Assembly: GCF_000002425.4 (NCBI RefSeq)
Contig: NC_037271.1
Location: 7,243,800-7,307,799, forward strand
Length of the DNA: 64,000 nt
Direction: 5' to 3'
From: Physcomitrium patens
Taxonomy: Eukaryota > Streptophyta > Bryopsida > Funariales > Funariaceae
Every line of letters starts with the position of its first letter. The first letter of the stretch is position 1. The position numbers and the translations under genes were made by a program. The notes under the pieces were generated by a model. The model had not been told where the DNA came from, did not search any database, and saw nothing but the letters and a program-made list of their open reading frames with translations. Below are positions 22,821 to 36,200 of this stretch, piece by piece.

Positions 22821-25789
22821 CATATATATTGATGCTAATGACTTAGACAATGGACATGCTAATGCAAGTTGGATGATAGGCAATGTCAAGAAAAAATTAA
22901 AAGACATTGTATTGTAATTGTTTATAGTATGTAAAAATTAACTAAAATAGATAAAATATCTATAAGTGTTGATGTACATTAGAGTAGTTAGTAGATTAAT
23001 TTAAAGAATGTTGATGTAAGAAAATTTATTTTGAGGTACTTATATTGATTATAATATTTAAATTATATAAAATTTAGATATTTAATATAAAACTTATGGA
23101 GAAGATTTGGACTCTAAGATGAAGATCCAAACCTCTAAGAAACTTATTTAGAGGGATGAAAGTAAGGTATGGATGAATGAAGATAAAATTTAAAGATCTT
23201 CATCCCTATTGCTCGAAGGCCATACCCAATAGGCATTTACTAGGTTATCTATGACCATAATAAGGATTTTGGTAACTTTAGAAGGGGCGTTTGAGAATAA
23301 AAAAGAAGATTTGTAAGGTTTAGAATTTGGACTAAAATTTTTATACAAATTTTAGAAGATTTGGAGTTAAGATCATAAAGTTATAGCCATTTGAAATTAA
23401 GGTATCTTTTTAAGATACATTGTTGCTATTTTGAAGATATAAGAAGTTTTATGATAGTTTTTGGAGTTAAAAAAGTACGGCCATAAAGATGATTTAAAGA
23501 TTTATATCTTTTGTGAAAATATTTTTATATTTGGAGTTTGTATAAAGAAGATATAGAACATTGAAAACAGCACATGTAATTCAGAGGTAGTAAATTAATC
23601 ATTCTATTGATAATAATGGTTGGAGCCATATCTTGAGTTTTTATATGAATTTTTAGATCAAAATTTCTAAAAATGTATGTTATTAAGTTGAAAATCTATA
23701 TATCAAAATCTTATGATATTTGAATACTTAGTTTGTAAAATATAAAGAAATTTGCACACAAGTGTATGTAAATAAGGGTTTGAAGCTACTGTAAAGCTTT
23801 TGGCAATATCTCAAGATTCATAATGTATTTGTAGTTGAAATTTATTTTCATAGTTGTTTAAAATAATCAGTATTTTATGTAAAATTTGGATTTTTTTGGA
23901 GGATACAATTGTGAGATATGAGTTGTTGAGGTTTGAGAAAATTTCACCTTAAGGATATATAAGGTTTTATAATATTTTTATCACATTTTTGGTGATCTTT
24001 GGTACTTAGGGCTTATGTATTGATGTAATTGCTCCTATATGAACAACTTTATATGTAGACTTGGTATTTTTTTTAATCTTGAGGCTTTGTTAAGCATTTA
24101 GTGATAGCCAAAAGCTTAGCACTTTTTTAAGGAAAATTCTCTCTATCTCAACAACGTACCATAATACAAAGCTATAGATATTTGAAAGAATATTTGATGT
24201 AATGAAGATATTATAATATTATACTTGATGATATGGTGTAGAAGGAAAAAAGCTATTATTGTACTAATTACCTCTTATAAAGATAGCTTCATTAATTTAA
24301 AAGCATATTGTCACCAAATCACAATAAAAAATTTTAAAAAATTTACAAAATTAGAAGTCAATAAAGGCAATTGCTTTCTTCAATTTTTTATTATCTATAA
24401 TAGAAATTAACAAGGCTTACAATATTATTGAATTGTCATTAGTATAGACATCATCCATTTGAAAGAAAAAAATTATAGAATATTCTTTATTGCTACAAAA
24501 AGTTAATGCAAAAAGATAATTATTTATGGCAATTGATAAAAATTAGTTATGACTCTTATAGAAACAAAAGATAGAAATTCTTACATCTCATCTATTAAAC
24601 AACAAACTTCGAAAGTTTACATTTTTGATTGATTAAAAAAAAGTTTTTTTTATTGATATAAATGACATTATATTTCTAACATGCAAATACATATTTTGTA
24701 TACATTATTTAGCTGAGAACTTCCAAGTATAATTTAAGAATCCAATGCTTGTATAATTTCTTAGAGCAACAGTAGAGGCACTAACTATTTTAGATTTCAA
24801 TATTGAACTTTCAAAAGTTTGAGCTATATTTGAAGCTGTAGAATATTTAATGAGCATTGGACCATAATATTGGGTATCATCACATTTTGACAAAAATTAA
24901 TTTGACTATATAATTTCAAATACTATAAAATTTTTAAACTTGTGGATTTTGAAAGTACAAGAAATGCTATTAATTCCAATGTTGGAAATAATTTGTCATC
25001 AATTCATGGCATGGTACAATGAAAGATATATACAATGTACTCCTTAAGTTGGTTGAATTCAAGGAGTACATGTGATAATTGATTTTATTTTTAATAATTA
25101 TATTTTGAATCAAATTATGATGATATTATGAGTTAAATAAATAAATTATATATTTTTATTTTAAAATGGTTTCTATTAAATTTTAGAGTTATAAAAAATA
25201 ATATGTAATTTTATATTGATTATAATAAAAAAAATTGTATGCAACTACATTCATTAATCGTATTTTAGATATAGCAAAAAAACTTGAAGTAATGTAATCA
25301 AATGACAAGTTGACTATACAAATTATTTTTATATTTTTTATATTTTTCATATTTTTATATTAAACTTTAAAATAAATATTTTAATTTTTTATTTATAGAT
25401 GCATACATACATATATGTATGGACGTGTATATGTCTAATAAAAAATATTTTTTTATTAAAATTAATAGTATAATAATTTTTATTTAATTTTTTATTTAAA
25501 ATAAAATATAGAATAATATAATTTTTTTATTAGCATAAGTTTTCTTTATACAAGTATATTAAAAATAAATGCCATATTAAGCATACTTGATTGTCAAATT
25601 TTTAAAATATTGATGTAATAGTTATTTAATTTGTATTGAAATAAAGTAAAGATGGCTAAATTAAAGTTTTATATATAATAATTATTTTTAACATTAATAT
25701 TAAATATCTCTTATCAAATATAGATTTTATTAGATTTTTTAAATATATTTTTATTCTATTATAATACATTAGATTTTAAAATAAATAAC
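20670..25789. other. AT-rich region without recognisable genes
   Basis: About 5.1 kb of very AT-rich sequence. All open frames are short and low in complexity. It probably consists of eroded repeats, but I can name none apart from the TA microsatellite. The expected 5' LTR of E6 (around 25.2-25.8 kb) could not be identified. Confidence 0.5.
22720..22830. repeat. (TA)n microsatellite
   Basis: About 110 bp of alternating TA interrupted only by a few CATA units. Confidence 0.95.
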
Positions 25790-26092
25790 TTATATAATAT
25801 TAAAAAAATATGGTCTTTACTTAATTAAGTATAAATTATTATTTTTTCTTAATAAAACTTATGCATATTAAAAATTAGAAATTATCCACTTTTAAATTGA
25901 TACTGCTCTTAGAATTTCTTTTATTCTCTTATTTTCTCTTTTACTTAACTTAAGAAATATTAGATTCTTTTTTTTTATTATATAATAATAATAGAGCTTC
26001 TTAAAATAAAAAAAATTAATTGCATAAATGTAAGAGCAATTGAAGGAATTAATCCTTGCGATTCATCAACTCAATTTGTAACTACAAAAAAT

Positions 26093-26660
26093 TATCAAGG
26101 ACATGAATTGGAAGAAGATGTATAAACCTGAGAAATCTAAGTCAAAAGAAAAGTAAAAAAATAGAAATAAAGTAGTATGTATATTAAAAAGAAACTAGAA
26201 TGGCTATTGCTAAAAGACAAGGAATCTACAGACTCTCAAATCTAGAGTAGAAGCAAGAAAAGAATTGACAAGAGTAAAGAGGGCTTCACTCTTGCCTCTA
26301 TATATATTATCTAATTAAGAGTTATGTAGCGATGTTCTATAGGACCTCTAGTATATGTTGACTTTGCAGGACACATGCTTTAGCTTACAAGGCAAGTTTT
26401 TTATGTATACACTACATAGTTAGCTTGTTCTTCAAACTACCAATATGTGTGGCACATGGCTAACTTATTGATCACGTTTTTAACCTAAAAAGTCAATTAT
26501 AGACACCTATAAAGTCAAAGAAATATTTTTGAAGCTTCTAGGAAGCTTCTAAAAAGCTCTTATAGAAGATATTATGGAATTAACTTACTTTTATCTACTT
26601 TTATCTACTTATATTTAATCATATATGTAATTATTGGTTTACATGTATATGTCCATGACA
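26093..26660 (-). repeat. Solo LTR of the E5/E6/E7 family inside E6 gag
   Basis: It aligns over its whole length to the E5 3' LTR (58563-59092). The flanks AAAAT (26088-26092) and AAAGC (26661-26665) correspond to one copy of GGAGC in the uninterrupted E7 gag, giving a 5-bp target duplication eroded by transitions. Orientation is opposite to E6. Confidence 0.85.
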
Positions 26661-27547
26661 AAAGCAACAAGATTGGAAAAAAATAAAGATATAGAAATAA
26701 TTGGAGTTGCTTCAATATCTATATGAAATCATGTTATTTTTTTTATAGTAGAATATTATTTAAGCATTAAAGAATCAAGAATTATCTTACTTAAAAAGTT
26801 TGATTGAACAAGAACAAAGTTTCAAGGATTTATTAATAAAGTACAAGTGATAATTAAACTTCAATCCTAATATTATCCAATTCTAAATTTAGAAGTCAAA
26901 TTTATTAGAATATTACTTAAAGATTTTGTATTATGATGGATTTTATTTTTTTTTAAATAATATGATCTAATAATGGATAATTTAGAGGCTTTTTTGGTAG
27001 AATTTTAATCCATGTATAAAAACATGATGAAATTTGTATTGCAACCAACAAGATCTATATTTTGGAATAAATTAATTGATCTATAATATTTTATGCTTCA
27101 CAATTTTAAGAACTTGCAACTGATATTAAGTAGAATAATGCTTCATTTATTAGCTAATTTTTCTATAAATTCCAATATGAAGTAAAAAAATTGATATTTA
27201 ATATATCTAATTTTCAAATACTTGATTTTGCTATGAATTATCACAACCAATTTTTTGAATTTTGATTTGAGAGTTGCACAAATAAGCCTCAACATTATTA
27301 CAATTCAATGGCAATACCAATATCTTTTCAACACATATATTTGAGAGTAGAGGATATACAAATTAATATGGTATATTTCAAACTTCTTACTAAACAAGAA
27401 ACAACTAATTGTTGTCACAAAAGATTGTGCTTATATTATAGAGAAACTAAACACACTGCTCAACATTGTCGAAAGAAGCAACACAACCACAAAATGACGA
27501 GTATGGTTGTTAAAGAAGACAAAATATCAGAAAATAAGTTTGTCTAA
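26661..27547 (+). pseudogene. E6 gag region, zinc-knuckle end
   Basis: 27308-27547 matches the E5 gag tail (VEDIQINMVYFKLLTKQE, then a CCHC-like knuckle and an MTSMVVKEDKISENKFV end). The upstream part matches E5 gag at nucleotide level. Fossil. Confidence 0.8.
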
Positions 27548-27599
27548 TTATAATAGGAACTATGTAGCTGAAACCTTATACAATATCTATTGAAGGTCT

Positions 27600-30120
27600 T
27601 ATTCTCTCTTTAAAATCTTCTCTTTATTTTATAATAGATGTTAGTTTAGGACCTAAATATCACAAAGCCTCTATTTTATTAGATTTAAGAGCCTTAGTTT
27701 ATTTCTTAGATAAAGAATTTGTTACAAAATATAACATATCTTTAATAAAAAAAATTAAATCTATTTATGTAGAAGTTATAAATAATCATCTATTATCTTT
27801 TGGAAATATTATTCAAGTAATTTTTTTATAAAAAATATTAATTAATAGTCATAATAATATTTTTTATTTAATATAATTAGATCTCTCTTTAATTCAAACA
27901 TTTTAGATTTGTTATGGCTAAAAAAATATAATCCTTAAATAGATTGGATTTTTTGTAGTTTTGATATTTTTCAAAGCATAATTAAGAATTTTATTAATCT
28001 AATAGAAAGTCAAAAATCTAGTGCAATCAAAATTATATTTTTAGATACAAGAACTTTCTTATACTACAAAAAAAAGATTCTATTATATTATTTATACCAC
28101 ATATATTTTTAATAGTGAAAAGATTTTAAGTCTTTCAAAAATATCTTTAAAAATTTAATATTTATTTAAAGTCTTAAAGAAATATCAAGATTTTAAAGAT
28201 ATTTTTGAAAAAATATATATATAAATACTCTTCTAAAATATTGCCTTTATGATTGTTCAATAGATCTTCAAGAAGGAGTTCAATTGCCATTTGGACCAAT
28301 CGATAATTGCAAAATGAGTTGGCTAAACTCAAAGAATACATTGATATGAATCTAACTAAGAATTTTATATATTATTTGAAATCTCCAACAAGAATTTTTA
28401 TTTTATTTAAAATATATATATATATATATCATTACCAATGTATATAAATTATCAAAGATCCAATAAGATCACCATCAAGAATAAGTACCTTCTACCTTTA
28501 ATAGCAAGACTTCTTGATCAACTGAATTAATCTAAGATCTATATTAAAATAGATTTACAAAGAACATATGACCTAGTATACATCAAAAAAAGGAGATGAA
28601 TAGAAGAAAATATTTTGAACTAGATATATACATTTGAAATACAATGTCATGCCTTTTAAACACACAAATATTCTAATTATTTTTCAACAACTTATAAATG
28701 ATGTTTTTTAAAAATTTCTACATAATTTTGTCATATTTTATTTAAATGATATCTTAATTTATTCTAAAAGTATAAAATAGTGTAAACTTTATGTTTGTCA
28801 TATGTTATAAAATATTAAAGATGTAAGATTATATATCAAGATAAAATAGTATATATTTCACATTACTCAAGTTGACTTTTTAGGTTCCATCATTTCAAAA
28901 AATTATCTTATGATGGATCTTAAGAAAGTTCAAATATAATATCAGTTTTTTAATCTTTTTTGAAATTTATTAATTATTATTGGATCTTCATCAAGAATTT
29001 TTTTAAGTTGTAGCTCTACTTACTTATTTAATATGTAAAAACAAACTTGTGTGGAAAAAAGAAGCTAAAGTATCTTTTAAAATTCTAAAGATAGTATTTA
29101 TTTCTATGAATTTTATTATAGATCTTTTAATCTTATATTCTTATGTTTCTATATTTATGATAGTAGATTGTTTCACCAAGATGGAACATTTTGTATCATG
29201 TACAAAGTCTATCACATGTAAAAAAATAGCTAAGTTTTTTCTTGATAACATCTATTGCTATCATAGATTACTCAAAGATATTATATCAGATAGGGAGATT
29301 CAATTTATATGAAGATTTTAGAGATTTCTTTTTAAAATTCTAAAGATCAACATAAAATTATTTGTGGCTTTTTATCTTTAAATTTATAGACAAATAAAGT
29401 GTTTAAATCAAGTTTTAGAATATTATTTGAAATATACCATTAATTACCAACAAGATGATTGAACAACTCTTTTGCCATTGATCAAGTTTGCTTATAATAA
29501 CATAGTTTATTTTTTAACTCAAAAAATACTATTTTTACTAATTATGATTATTATCTACAACTTAATGCTTTTGATTTCTCAAAAGTCAATAATCATGTAG
29601 TAGAAGATTTGACAAATTATTTATTAGAGCCATGTACAACAATGAAGGTATAATTAAAAGAAATTCAAGAATAACAAAAGATCAATAAAGATGCTTATTG
29701 CAAACAACAACCTCAATTCTATATTGGCAATAAGATAAGATTACATTGTTGTAATACTAAGATTATTTGCCTTAATGATAAATTGGATTATTATAAACTT
29801 TATCCATTTCTTCTATATATATTATAAACAAATCAATCAAGTTTCTTATCAATTACATATATCTTAATTTATAAAGATCCATCTAATATTTCACATGTCT
29901 CTTTTTGAACCATATAAAATAATGAATATTTTGAAAAAAAGAAAAATACCACCGCCTTCTATAGAAATAAATAATAATCAAGAGTTTAAGTTGGAAGAAG
30001 TCTTAGACTCAAGGTAATATTAATTTGGATTAGAATATCTTATTCATTTCTGTGGATATAATATTAATGAATGCACATAGGAGCCATCAAAGAATCATGC
30101 AAATATAAGACAGAAGATCA
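27600..30120 (+). pseudogene. E6 pol region (protease, RT, integrase, chromodomain side)
   Basis: Eroded but alignable to E5 pol. It contains protease-like sequence near 27640-27790, RT sequence near 28260-28930, an integrase core segment at 29100-29310 (with FTKMEHFVSCTKSITCKKIA) and the chromodomain side near 29940-30110. Fossil with many breaks. Confidence 0.8.
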
Positions 30121-30369
30121 AAGTTTTTTATCAATATCATTTATTAAAACCAAAATAAAGAATAAAGTAATTTTTTTCAATGGAAGAAAAGATGTTCAAT
30201 GAAGATTATATTCTATCTTTCAATTTCCATTGTAATTTTTTTATATTAGTAGAGCTAACAAGATTAAAAACCAGTATCTAGCAAATTCAATTCAAAAGCT
30301 ATTGTTTATTGATTTACTAGATGAGACATTATAATTGTTATAACTTTCAAGATAACATAATAGAGATGA

Positions 30370-30690
30370 AGACCTTCAAAAATGACATATTCTTCCTTGA
30401 ATAGATAGCAAGATACAATATGTTTGATATCACAATCTTGAAAGAGACTTCCAATTTTTGGTCATTTTATTGGAGGTAGAAACAATTTTTGATGGTGTTA
30501 TAAATATTTCATTTGAAAAAAGTTACAAAGGCCTCAATAATGATTAAATATCATGGTGGTCTTTCTATCCTAGAATAAGACATTATCAATAGGTAAGAGG
30601 ACCTATTAATTACCTTTGAAGAGAACAAAGATCAAAATATGTGACAAATATAATTTTTTGTATCTTAGACTTTCTCAATATGTAATCACC
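30370..30690 (+). pseudogene. E6 post-pol region
   Basis: Aligns to the E5 post-pol frame at 59134-59500, including counterparts of LVILLEIGT, RGPINYL and RREQRSEYVANTI. Fossil copy of the same accessory region. Confidence 0.7.
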
Positions 30691-30726
30691 ACTCTTTGTG
30701 GAACTTGTCCCTAGAAGGGGGGATAA

Positions 30727-31278
30727 TATTATAGACATATATATTTATTCTAATAATTATCTAAATAATATAAATAAGTAGAAGTAAGTAAAAATAAATA
30801 AATTAAATAATATCTTATAGAATAGTTTTTTAGAAGCTTCATAGACTTGATTTCATCTTCATACATATCTTTAGGTGATTGATAGGTTGAACACTTGGCC
30901 AATAAGTTAGCCACATATTACATATATTGATAGCTTGTGGTATAAGCTAACTATATAGTGCACATATAAGAAACTTGCCTTGTAAGTTAAGACATGTGTC
31001 TTGCAAATTGGACATGTATTGGAAGGCCTATAGAACATCACTACATATCTCTTAATTAGATAGTATACATCGAGGTAAGAGTGAAGATTTCTTCACTCTT
31101 TTTAACTCCTTTTTTGCTTCTAGTTTAGTTTCAAGTTTCTCTAGTTTTTCTTGTCTTTTGACAATAGCTATTTCAATTTTTTTTTTAATAAACATATTTA
31201 CTTATTTCTATTTTTTCATCTTTCTTTGACAGAAGTCTCATTTTTTTATTTGTTTTTATCAAGTCCTTGACTTTGATA
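30727..31278 (+). repeat. E6 3' LTR (552 bp)
   Basis: Begins TATTATAGACATA, aligning to TGTCATAGACATA of the E7 LTR, directly after the purine tract AGAAGGGGGG. It ends TTTGATA, the eroded form of the family's TGACA end. It shares the internal modules of the E5 and E7 LTRs, including one GAAGCTTC at 30833-30840. Confidence 0.82.
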
Positions 31279-33060
31279 TATTAATTACATTATTTTGATA
31301 TTATAAATAAATAAAACTCCTATTCATAAAATAAAATAGTAAGTAAAATATTTTTAGTCGTTATAAATTATATTAATATTTTTTTAATTTTATTACAAAG
31401 GTTTTATATTTGTAAAAATTAAAAAGATATAATATGTTATTGTTATGATATATTATAAGTTTAATTGAAAAATAAATTTTAGATAATTTTAAATAATCCA
31501 TTATAATCAATCTTATAGAATTATTTATAAAATACATATAAATAATTTTGTAGATTTTGATTGATTATTAGATAAAAAAATCTTATATTTTCCAATAATG
31601 CAACAATCCTATTCAAGATATTGAATTACCATTATAAATCAAAGACATTGATATTAAAACATTTTAGATCAATATCAAATCTCCATTGACAAAATAAAGG
31701 TTTGATTAAAAACTAAAAATATATTAAATAGAAATCAATGTATAGGTCTTTACAAAAATATTTGACATGTTATAAAAATATTTCAAAATTTTATAATTAA
31801 TATTAATAATTATTCTAAATAGAAGCTTTTATTTATCAAATTCTATTTTATAATGAGTAAATTTTTTGTATTGATAAAATATTCTGAAAAAAATAATTAG
31901 TCCTATATAGCTATCTTTTAATTGAAAAATAAAGAAATAATTTAAAATTTAATTGTAGATTAAAATTATTATTATGATATAGCATACAACATTCTTTCAA
32001 ATTATTATTCAAATAACTTTGAAGTTAATAGACATATTAGTTTTATTGTTGCTATATTTGAAGAAGTTAATAATATGATTTTATGTAAAAAATTAAATAA
32101 TGCAATTAGAAATATGTATTGTAAAGAATTTAAATTAGAAATAATCTATTAAAATAATTAAAATATTTGTATTATATAAAAGATAGAAAGAAAAATTCTT
32201 TGGAATCATTACTTGATATCAAAAGTTTATAACTTTTAGAATGTATTAATAAAGAATGTTTTTGGAAAAGCTTATAAATCCAAATGTTTGAGATTCTTTT
32301 ATACTACTAAAAGACTAGATGTTACATAAAATGAGTATTCTAGCAAAGGAGTTGGTATCTTAATCAAACTATACTTACTTCTTTGATTTTTTTTATAGCA
32401 ATAAAAAAATAATACTATTAAAAGTAATAAATTTCTTACATTAGATCCAATAAGAGGAAAATTTTATTTGGCAATGGAATTGATGCAAACAAGTGTAATA
32501 AAAGATTTTTAAAGAAAAAAATTAATACTATATGTATGTATTTTTTATTAATAATATTATTTATTAAATTACAAAAACAATGTGTTCCTTGTATAACATT
32601 GTTTTATTTGTGCAACTCCAAACTCCCATTCAATTTAAGCTTCAGTTAGATTTTTAAAATAATATAAGAATTTTTAACATTTATTTAAGGAAAAAAATAT
32701 ATATATGATATTTTTTAACAATATTCTTAGAATTATATAATTGATCTTTAAGAAAATATTCAACTTCTATTTGGATTAGTTTACAAACTATTCTAAAACA
32801 AATTATTTATCTTAAAGTATCTTATTAAGAAATTTTAATAATATATATTAATATTTAAAATTCTTTAAAGTTATACCAATATTTTTGTAAATAAATTTTG
32901 GATCTTTGATTTTGTAGATTGTTGTAAACTGAATATGTTGATTATAAAAAATTATAATTCTTAATCATGTATACTTTTACTTATCAATTAATTAAAAGAA
33001 GTAAATTTTCATAGAAAAGTTAATATTAAAATTATATTTTAAAATTATTAAGTTACCTAT
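31279..33060. other. AT-rich intergenic stretch
   Basis: About 1.8 kb of extremely AT-rich sequence with no supported gene or nameable repeat. Base composition changes abruptly near 33060, where the QSOX 3' flank begins. Confidence 0.5.
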
Positions 33061-33269
33061 CGTAATCCTATTTGTGCCATGTGTGTTCGATGACGAGCCT
33101 TAATTTTATCCACCGAGACATGCCATGAGAAGATAACTGATGACACAAGCATGCACCAAAATACACTCTACAATATTACTTGCAATAGATTCACATCTTC
33201 TTGTGTGAAAAGAATAAGAAAAAAATCTTGTCGAAGTCTAAGTAAAGACGGAAAAAATGATAGTAAAAG

Positions 33270-36200
33270 TCAAGTAAGCAGGTACTTAGATCGTAATGAG
33301 AATGTGCGCAAGTAGTAGTATGTCGCACAAGCGAATCCACTGCCAACTACAGCGATACCCACAGCAGCCCAGTATGGCGCAACGGGCCTTGAGTCATATG
33401 CAGAGCGTACTTTCATCCCATTTCCAGGGTTCTGAGGAGAAGGCCCATAAAAGTCCATTAGGTAATAGTACACAGCCTCCTCGTCCCAGTCGAAAGTCAA
33501 GCTGCTGGTTTTGTCGCGGCATGCGGGACAGTCATTCTCTGCTGGCCACAACTTCGACGAATTTCCTTCCGTTTTGTGTTCCTCTGATGCAACAACCTCA
33601 GTGATCTGCAATGTAGGTAAGACATCCTAGTTAAGAATTCCAACCATGTTTACAACTCAATATCGAAGATAGTATTTATGTCCATGCAACGTTCCTAAAA
33701 ATAAAGAAAAATGATTGAATCACCAATAACACAATACATTGATTGTAGCAATTGAAAAAACAGTCTGAGCATCTTAGTAAGGGAAATACATTGCTTTAAA
33801 GATGAGAAGAAGCTTACCATATTGTGGATCCTCCACAGCCATAGGACCAGGTCCCTCTTACTTATTTGTGAACTAGCTTGACTTCTGAAAACAGCCATGT
33901 CATAAAATGAATCGTGAACTAAAGATATTATAAAAGATTGATGGTATCAATGCAACCCCAGTGCAGAAGATACATGCCTCATGTAAACGAGGTAAATAAC
34001 TTGACCTCAACATAAGGGTTTGGGAAAAGGGAAAGAATTTGGAGTCATAAAGAGCAGTCCAGATAGGGACATTTGAATCAGCTATTTCAGATGAACACAG
34101 AAAGTAAACCGTATTCCAGAACAAACAGACCGTCAGATATTGAGTTTCTCAGACAATGAATAAACCTTGGCACGTAATTCGTCTGTGCTGGCATGAATCC
34201 TTTCTAGATATTTTTGAGAGAATCAGACCAGAGAAGACGGGCTACACTCAATCTACAAAGAATTAGAAACACACCTGGTGGTTGCATTTCGAAAATGATC
34301 ACGACAATGATCACATTTGTAGAAGTCGTCAACAAATGCTTCTATTGCTAACTTAGCAAAGGTAGCCTCAAATTCTTGTACTCGAACTGTCAATGAATGA
34401 AGCAATAGCCACAATCCGCAGCTGCAAAGGGAAAAGTTAGATAAGTGAGAGGGCAGCCAACGAAGAGCCTTGAGATGAGCTTTGTGCTTGAAATGACAGG
34501 TAACCGCCAGAAACTGTTTCGTTCTTACTACGATACTCTGTCCTGCTGTTTGATGAGTCCTGCTGTTACATTAACAATAAATAGCCGTAAGATCTACAAG
34601 AGCATGACATGTGAGACAAGGGTAGTACCACTCTTGGCTAATTTTTGCAGATGTTTTGTAATTATTAGAACAACGCTAGCAGTACGGTGTTGAGAACCCA
34701 CTAAACCTCAAGTAGAAAGTCGTTCACCTGTAACCGCGACCTTTTCCATCGCAAGCTTTCTGGAGAAACCATTTCATGAGAATTGATGCTCATATTTCTT
34801 GACTAGTTGATCTCGATAATTAAGGATAGCGGAACATTAGAGTATGAGACGCATTAAGGCAGAGGAACACACAAATGACAACCGATGTGTTTCTGGATGT
34901 CAAAATATGAACAAAATGAAGAAAGTGTAAGGAAAAACCCAGAAGCGACGAGGTATGCCTGGACCGCACAACTGTTGCTTCCTCAATGCATTTGTAGGTT
35001 GAAACTGGCTGGCAGGCCACCATTTCGTTGAATCCTGCAGCAATTTTGCACTCCCAATCCGACACCTGATATTGCATCCTTCGACCGTAAGTTTCCTTGC
35101 TTAAACAGAGTTGTGCAATGCGGATAACCTAACTCTTCAGTAGCTAAAATTCCCAAAAATAGAATCAACAATAGCAACTTCGAATCCAAGCATGTGGTGG
35201 TTAAATTGATCATTGAAACACTCCAACGTCTGCTTTCTACTCATACTGAATACTGATGGTACCCACACACATTCTGAGAGGACGACACAGTAGTAAGAAC
35301 AGCACCTGTGTGAGGGATGATGCATTTCCAAGAGATGCAAAAAATCCAGAAAAGAGGAGTGACTGGATGACCGTAGCATCTGCAGGAGTCATGCAAAGAG
35401 TGCCAAGGGAACTTAGATAAACAAGGACCATCTTATGCATGCTGTACTCGAATGAGCCGCCAAGCAGAATATCTTATGCCAACATGCAACCATAGACCTT
35501 AAAGCCAAATTACTAAACCAACCAGAAAGATTGAATACATAACATTATGGAAATAAACGAAAAACGTAAAGCGTCTTCCTACGAGGAGTTCGTGGCTTAC
35601 CTTCTCATCCAACATGTATGAAAAAGCATACGCGGTGGCTTCTTCAACATCATGCAGCATTCCAGGAATCTTTTCATGAACACATGGCATTTACAAACTC
35701 ACATCAAGTTCTGAACATAAGCAATAACTGCGAAATCGTAATCCAAACGTAAATAGATAATACACTATCCGTTCACTTGGTGAAAACTTTACGACTCTTT
35801 CGGCGACAATGACAACTCCTGTATGGTAAACTGTCCAAAGATCTAAACAATCCTGCCTAGACATCATAATGTAAGCAAACTACTTTGATGATTCTCATGG
35901 CTATGTGGTAGTTTTGTGGCTGGACCTCCCAAATGCCAAGCTCCTCCGAGAACTCCTGCTTTGATATTTCAGTTTCGGTGTTTGGAGTTCCCGGTCTTAC
36001 GTCATTCAGTGAGTACTTTCTATTTCCAAAAGACGACATGATTAGAGGATGGAATGAAATTTCTTAAAATGGATACAGAAAGGTAGTTGAAATAGGGAAA
36101 GCAGTACAAAAACACAGATTAAAAGCACAACTTCAACACTATAATTTAAGGCTAAGCTTATCATGCACAAAAAGGTATGCTTGATAAAGATGCAAACTTA

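Larger units (their letters stand above)
25790..31278 (+). mobile_element. E6: heavily eroded chromovirus, plus strand
   Basis: The leader (from about 25790) and gag start align to E7. Then come gag (to about 27545), protease, RT, integrase and chromodomain-side regions, a post-pol region, a purine tract (30712-30726) and the 3' LTR (30727-31278). Differences from E5 and E7 are dominated by C-to-T and G-to-A changes, leaving extremely AT-rich sequence. A solo LTR (26093-26660) sits inside gag. It is old and broken dozens of times. Confidence 0.85.

Noticed and set aside
22716-22907. 63-residue frame over the TA repeat
   Set aside because: Translation is an I/Y repeat from the microsatellite.
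25225-25789. 5' LTR of E6
   Set aside because: Its position is predicted from the leader alignment, but the sequence does not show the family LTR modules. Not called.
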